Source of the DNA: Pseudomonadota bacterium
Lineage (GTDB): Bacteria; Pseudomonadota; Alphaproteobacteria; Rhizobiales; JAKPQE01
Direction of reading: 5' to 3'
NCBI GenBank assembly: GCA_029572955.1
Contig: JAKPQE010000036.1
Location: 1 to 64,000, forward strand
Length of the DNA: 64,000 nt
Positions 61,310-64,000 of the stretch are shown here, one piece after another. The translations under genes were made by a program, and so were the position numbers. The notes under the pieces were generated by a model. That model made no database searches. It was not told where the DNA came from and saw only the letters and a list, made by a program, of their open reading frames with translations. Numbering within the stretch: position 1 is the first letter of the stretch; every line of letters begins with the position of its first letter.

Positions 61310-61873
61310 ATGCACGGGCCTGGAGACATCGTATCGGATCATCGCCGGCACGGGGACGAGAGGGCTTGCGGACAGGAAGCCGGGTTCGACGGGCGGGCGG
61401 AACGTCTGGTCGGCGACGCGATCCGGTGCTGGCTGGAGGGATACGAGACAGGCAACATCAATTCCTGGGAAAAGGGATGGCGCCTGTTCTCGCTCGATCT
61501 CGGCTCGGAACGGGCGCGCTCCGTCGTCACCGAGCTTGCCTGCTGGGTTCGCGCGGTCACCTCGATCGCGGCTCGACGGGTCGAATATCGGTCGAGCCGT
61601 GACGAGGCGCGCGGCTTCTGCGCCGACGAGATGCTCGCCATCAGGATGATCGCCGCGGGCCAGCACAACGCCATCGGGACGATGCGCCGGTGCGGCCGCT
61701 ACCTCACCGGTGTCACGGACACTTCGTCCATCGAGGTCGCCACGCGGCGGTTGGCCGGAGCGCTCGATGCCGCCGGCGTGCATCTGCGGCCGGAACAGAT
61801 CCAGTGCCACGTCAATTGCGCGAATGCCGGCATGCCCCAGACGGCAGGCAGCAGCTCTTGGAGATCGAGATGA
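61310..61873 (+). CDS. Uncharacterised 187-aa protein upstream of the DUF2325-type gene
   Basis: MHGPGDIVSDHRRHGDERACGQEAGFDGRAERLVGDAIRCWLEGYETGNINSWEKGWRLFSLDLGSERARSVVTELACWVRAVTSIA; upstream aagag. Confidence 0.65.
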   Translation: MHGPGDIVSDHRRHGDERACGQEAGFDGRAERLVGDAIRCWLEGYETGNINSWEKGWRLFSLDLGSERARSVVTELACWVRAVTSIAARRVEYRSSRDEARGFCADEMLAIRMIAAGQHNAIGTMRRCGRYLTGVTDTSSIEVATRRLAGALDAAGVHLRPEQIQCHVNCANAGMPQTAGSSSWRSR

Positions 61874-62021
61874 CGACTATCGTGCGCATGTTGCCGGTGC
61901 CCGTGCTGGCACGCCTCGTTTCCAGCGAGTCCTGGCGGACCAGGCCGCCCTCCGCCGCCGCGGCGCAGGGCACCGGCAAGCCCGGTGCCAAGTCACGCTA
62001 GTCCGGCCGGGAGACCTCGAG

Positions 62022-62872
62022 ATGTGCGTGCTGTCCAACTGCCCACACGACGAGGGGCGACGCCGCAACCTCCGGCGCTCTCGCCTCGCCGACATTCCGA
62101 GCTCGTTCCACTGCTCGATCGTGGGGACCTGCATCGCGCTGGCGGAACTGATGAAGCTCGCCACCAAGGCCGGCCTGTCGATACCCTCCGATCTCAGCAA
62201 CTATCAGGTCCATGTCGTCTTCGTGCAGGCGGCCGGCCGCGCCGGCGGCCTCGAGCGCCTGATGAGCAAGGCTCTCGACCGCAAGCATCACATCGCGATC
62301 GAGAAGACCAGGGCGCTGACCACCTCGGCCGAACTGCGCGCCTTCTGGTCCTCGGCGATGAAGGCCGGCAATGTCGCAGGCCCCTACTGGGCATTGATGA
62401 GCCATGCCCAGGCCAATGACGAGCTCAGAAGCGAGATGTTCGGCGACGTCCATATGCTGTCTCACCTCGTCGGCTCGGCGAACCGGGCCGACCTTCAGCG
62501 TCTGGAAGCGCTCTCGGTCGAAAACCGTCAGATCGGCGACAAGCTCGCGGAACAGCGGGCCCGCGCCGCAGGGCTGGCCGCGGACCTGCGCAAACGCATC
62601 TGCGAACTGGAGCAGCAGTTCGCCGAGGCCAATATCCGCAACCGGCTCGCCACCATCGCGACCACCGATCCGATGCAGGCGCCGCGGGCCGACCTGTCGT
62701 CGCGCGTCCGGGATCTGCAGGAAGACATGGCCCGGCGGGACGCCCGAATTGCCGGTCTCGAGGAGCGGCTGGCCGAGGCAGAGAAGCGGATGGAACGCGC
62801 CTTGGAGGAACGCGACACTCTCGAGGACCTGCTCGAGCGTCGTTTGACGCTGCCGGCCGACCGGGAGCTGAC
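62022..62872 (+). pseudogene. N-terminal part of a DUF2325-type gene, interrupted by an IS30 element
   Basis: MCVLSNCPHDEGRRRNLRRSRLADIPSSFHCSIVGTCIALAELMKLATKAGL...coiled-coil; reading frame resumes at 63895 after the element. Confidence 0.75.
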
Positions 62873-63894
62873 TTCACAAACGAAGTGCAACACCCTGCTA
62901 AGGTGTTGCCGCTATGGGACAAAGGTACGGACAGCTCTCGCTTGAAGAGAGGATTTCGATTGCCCGGTTCCGGGACGAAGGTCGGTCGCTCCGGCAAATC
63001 GCTGCAAGTCTGGATCGCGCGCCATCGACGATCTCGCGGGAACTGAGGCGCAACAGCGGTCGCCAGATCGGCTACCGCGCCGGGCACGCGCAGGAGCGCG
63101 CCTGGGCTCGGCGCTGGCGTGGCAGCAAGCTGGCGCGCCAACCGCCGCTCGGTCAGGCTGTCATCGACCGGCTTGCTATGGGATGGTCGCCGCAGCAGAT
63201 CGCAGGCCGGTTGGCGCTGGAGCACGGTAGCACGGTCGTCAGCTACGAGACCATCTACCGCTTCATCTACGCCCAGATCCGCCGCACCAAGGACTACGGC
63301 TGGCGCCTTCTACTGCCGCGCGGCAAGGCCAAGCGAAGGCCACGCCGCAGTTCGCGTGGCCGTCTCGCCATGATGCCGGGCGGCATCCCCATCGCTCGCC
63401 GGCCGGCTCACATCCTGCAACGCAAGCAAGCCGGCCACTGGGAAGCGGACCTGCTGCATCCCGCCAAGTCCGGTCCGGCCATCCTCGTCGCTCAGGAGCG
63501 CCAGACCCGCTTCACCTTCATGGCCAAGGTGCCGGGCAAGCGGGCAAGTCCAATCGTCGATGTCCTGGCAGACTGGTTTGCCGCCCTGCCAGCCCAGATC
63601 AGGCGATCCGTCACCCAGGACAACGGCACCGAGTTCCGCCTGCTGCATCACCTCGCGCCGCTCGGCATCAAGACCTATTTCTGCGATGCCCACAGCCCTT
63701 GGCAAAAGGGCGGCGTCGAGAACATGAACGGCCGCATCCGCCGGTTCATTCCAAGAGGAACCGACCCGGCCTCCATCACCGAGGACGATGTCCGCCTCCT
63801 CGCCGCCATCCTCAACTCCACACCGCGAAAAATCCTCGGATACCGAACCCCTCAGGAGCTATTCTCCAAGAAACTGTTGCACTTCAAATGTGAA
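62873..63894 (+). mobile_element. IS30-family insertion sequence (about 1022 bp)
   Basis: Terminal inverted repeats ttcacaaacgaagtgcaac (62873-62891) and complement of ttcacatttgaagtgcaac (63876-63894), 16/19 identical, enclosing an IS30-type transposase. Confidence 0.88.
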
Positions 63895-64000
63895 TCCACC
63901 GGATCCGGTCGAGCGGGACGACGACCCTCCCTCCTCGCTCTTTCTGGCGGGCGCCAGCATCGTTTATGTCGGTGGCCGGCCGGCGCAGGTGGGGCGCCTT
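62914..64000 (+). CDS. IS30-family transposase; ORF stays open past the right inverted repeat and off the window edge
   Basis: MGQRYGQLSLEERISIARFRDEGRSLRQIAASLDRAPSTISRELRRNSG; DDE blocks HWEADLLH, TQDNGTEF, SPWQKGGVENMNGRIRRFIPRGTD; ends ...GYRTPQELFSKKLLHFKCE then flanking DNA. Confidence 0.9.
   Translation, partial: MGQRYGQLSLEERISIARFRDEGRSLRQIAASLDRAPSTISRELRRNSGRQIGYRAGHAQERAWARRWRGSKLARQPPLGQAVIDRLAMGWSPQQIAGRLALEHGSTVVSYETIYRFIYAQIRRTKDYGWRLLLPRGKAKRRPRRSSRGRLAMMPGGIPIARRPAHILQRKQAGHWEADLLHPAKSGPAILVAQERQTRFTFMAKVPGKRASPIVDVLADWFAALPAQIRRSVTQDNGTEFRLLHHLAPLGIKTYFCDAHSPWQKGGVENMNGRIRRFIPRGTDPASITEDDVRLLAAILNSTPRKILGYRTPQELFSKKLLHFKCESTGSGRAGRRPSLLALSGGRQHRLCRWPAGAGGAP
63895..64000 (+). 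pseudogene. Resumed 3' portion of the interrupted DUF2325-type gene (continues past window)
   Basis: Frame reads PPDPVERDDDPPSSLFLAGASIVYVGGRPAQVGRL; VYVGGRP-x-QVxRL is the DUF2325 opening motif. Confidence 0.72.

Noticed and set aside
62869-63893. tga at both IS30 junctions as a target-site duplication
   Set aside because: Using it would make the inverted repeats end at different offsets; the aligned 19-bp repeats place the ends elsewhere, so this is probably chance.

Overview
The window is a high-GC alphaproteobacterial chromosome segment, probably Hyphomicrobiales judging from MucR, the LuxR solo and the gene families present. Its left two-thirds (about 1-41 kb) is mostly housekeeping and metabolic: malate synthase, MucR, two tandem NhaD antiporters, MsrB, SodB, a Crp/Fnr regulator, a CPA2 antiporter, a branched-chain aminotransferase, methylmalonyl-CoA mutase (both subunits), a LuxR-type regulator, a HerA-like ATPase, BioY, a thiolase, glgP-glgB, and a split hydrogenase-maturation set (hypA alone, hypBCDE together). 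The right third (about 41-64 kb) looks like an accessory nutrient/iron region. It has an adenylate-forming ligase heading an Opp/Dpp/Nik-type ABC importer operon, an outer-membrane beta-barrel gene, and a heme-type module: CopD-like protein, ABM-fold monooxygenase, HutX, HutW radical SAM, TonB-dependent receptor, an SDR, a YejA-like binding protein, TonB, ExbD x2, ExbB and a small exported protein. After these come an uncharacterised 187-aa ORF and a DUF2325-type gene. An IS30-family element with 19-bp inverted repeats splits the DUF2325-type gene at the window's right edge. Best leads: the split DUF2325 gene and its partner ORF next to the heme module; the HutW/HutX plus ABM-monooxygenase combination with no HutZ and no classical HmuTUV; palindromic operator candidates upstream of the exbB/tonB operon and the DUF2325 partner; and a strong hairpin abutting the ribosome-binding site of the YejA-like gene. 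All calls come from reading the sequence and translations; no database search was run.
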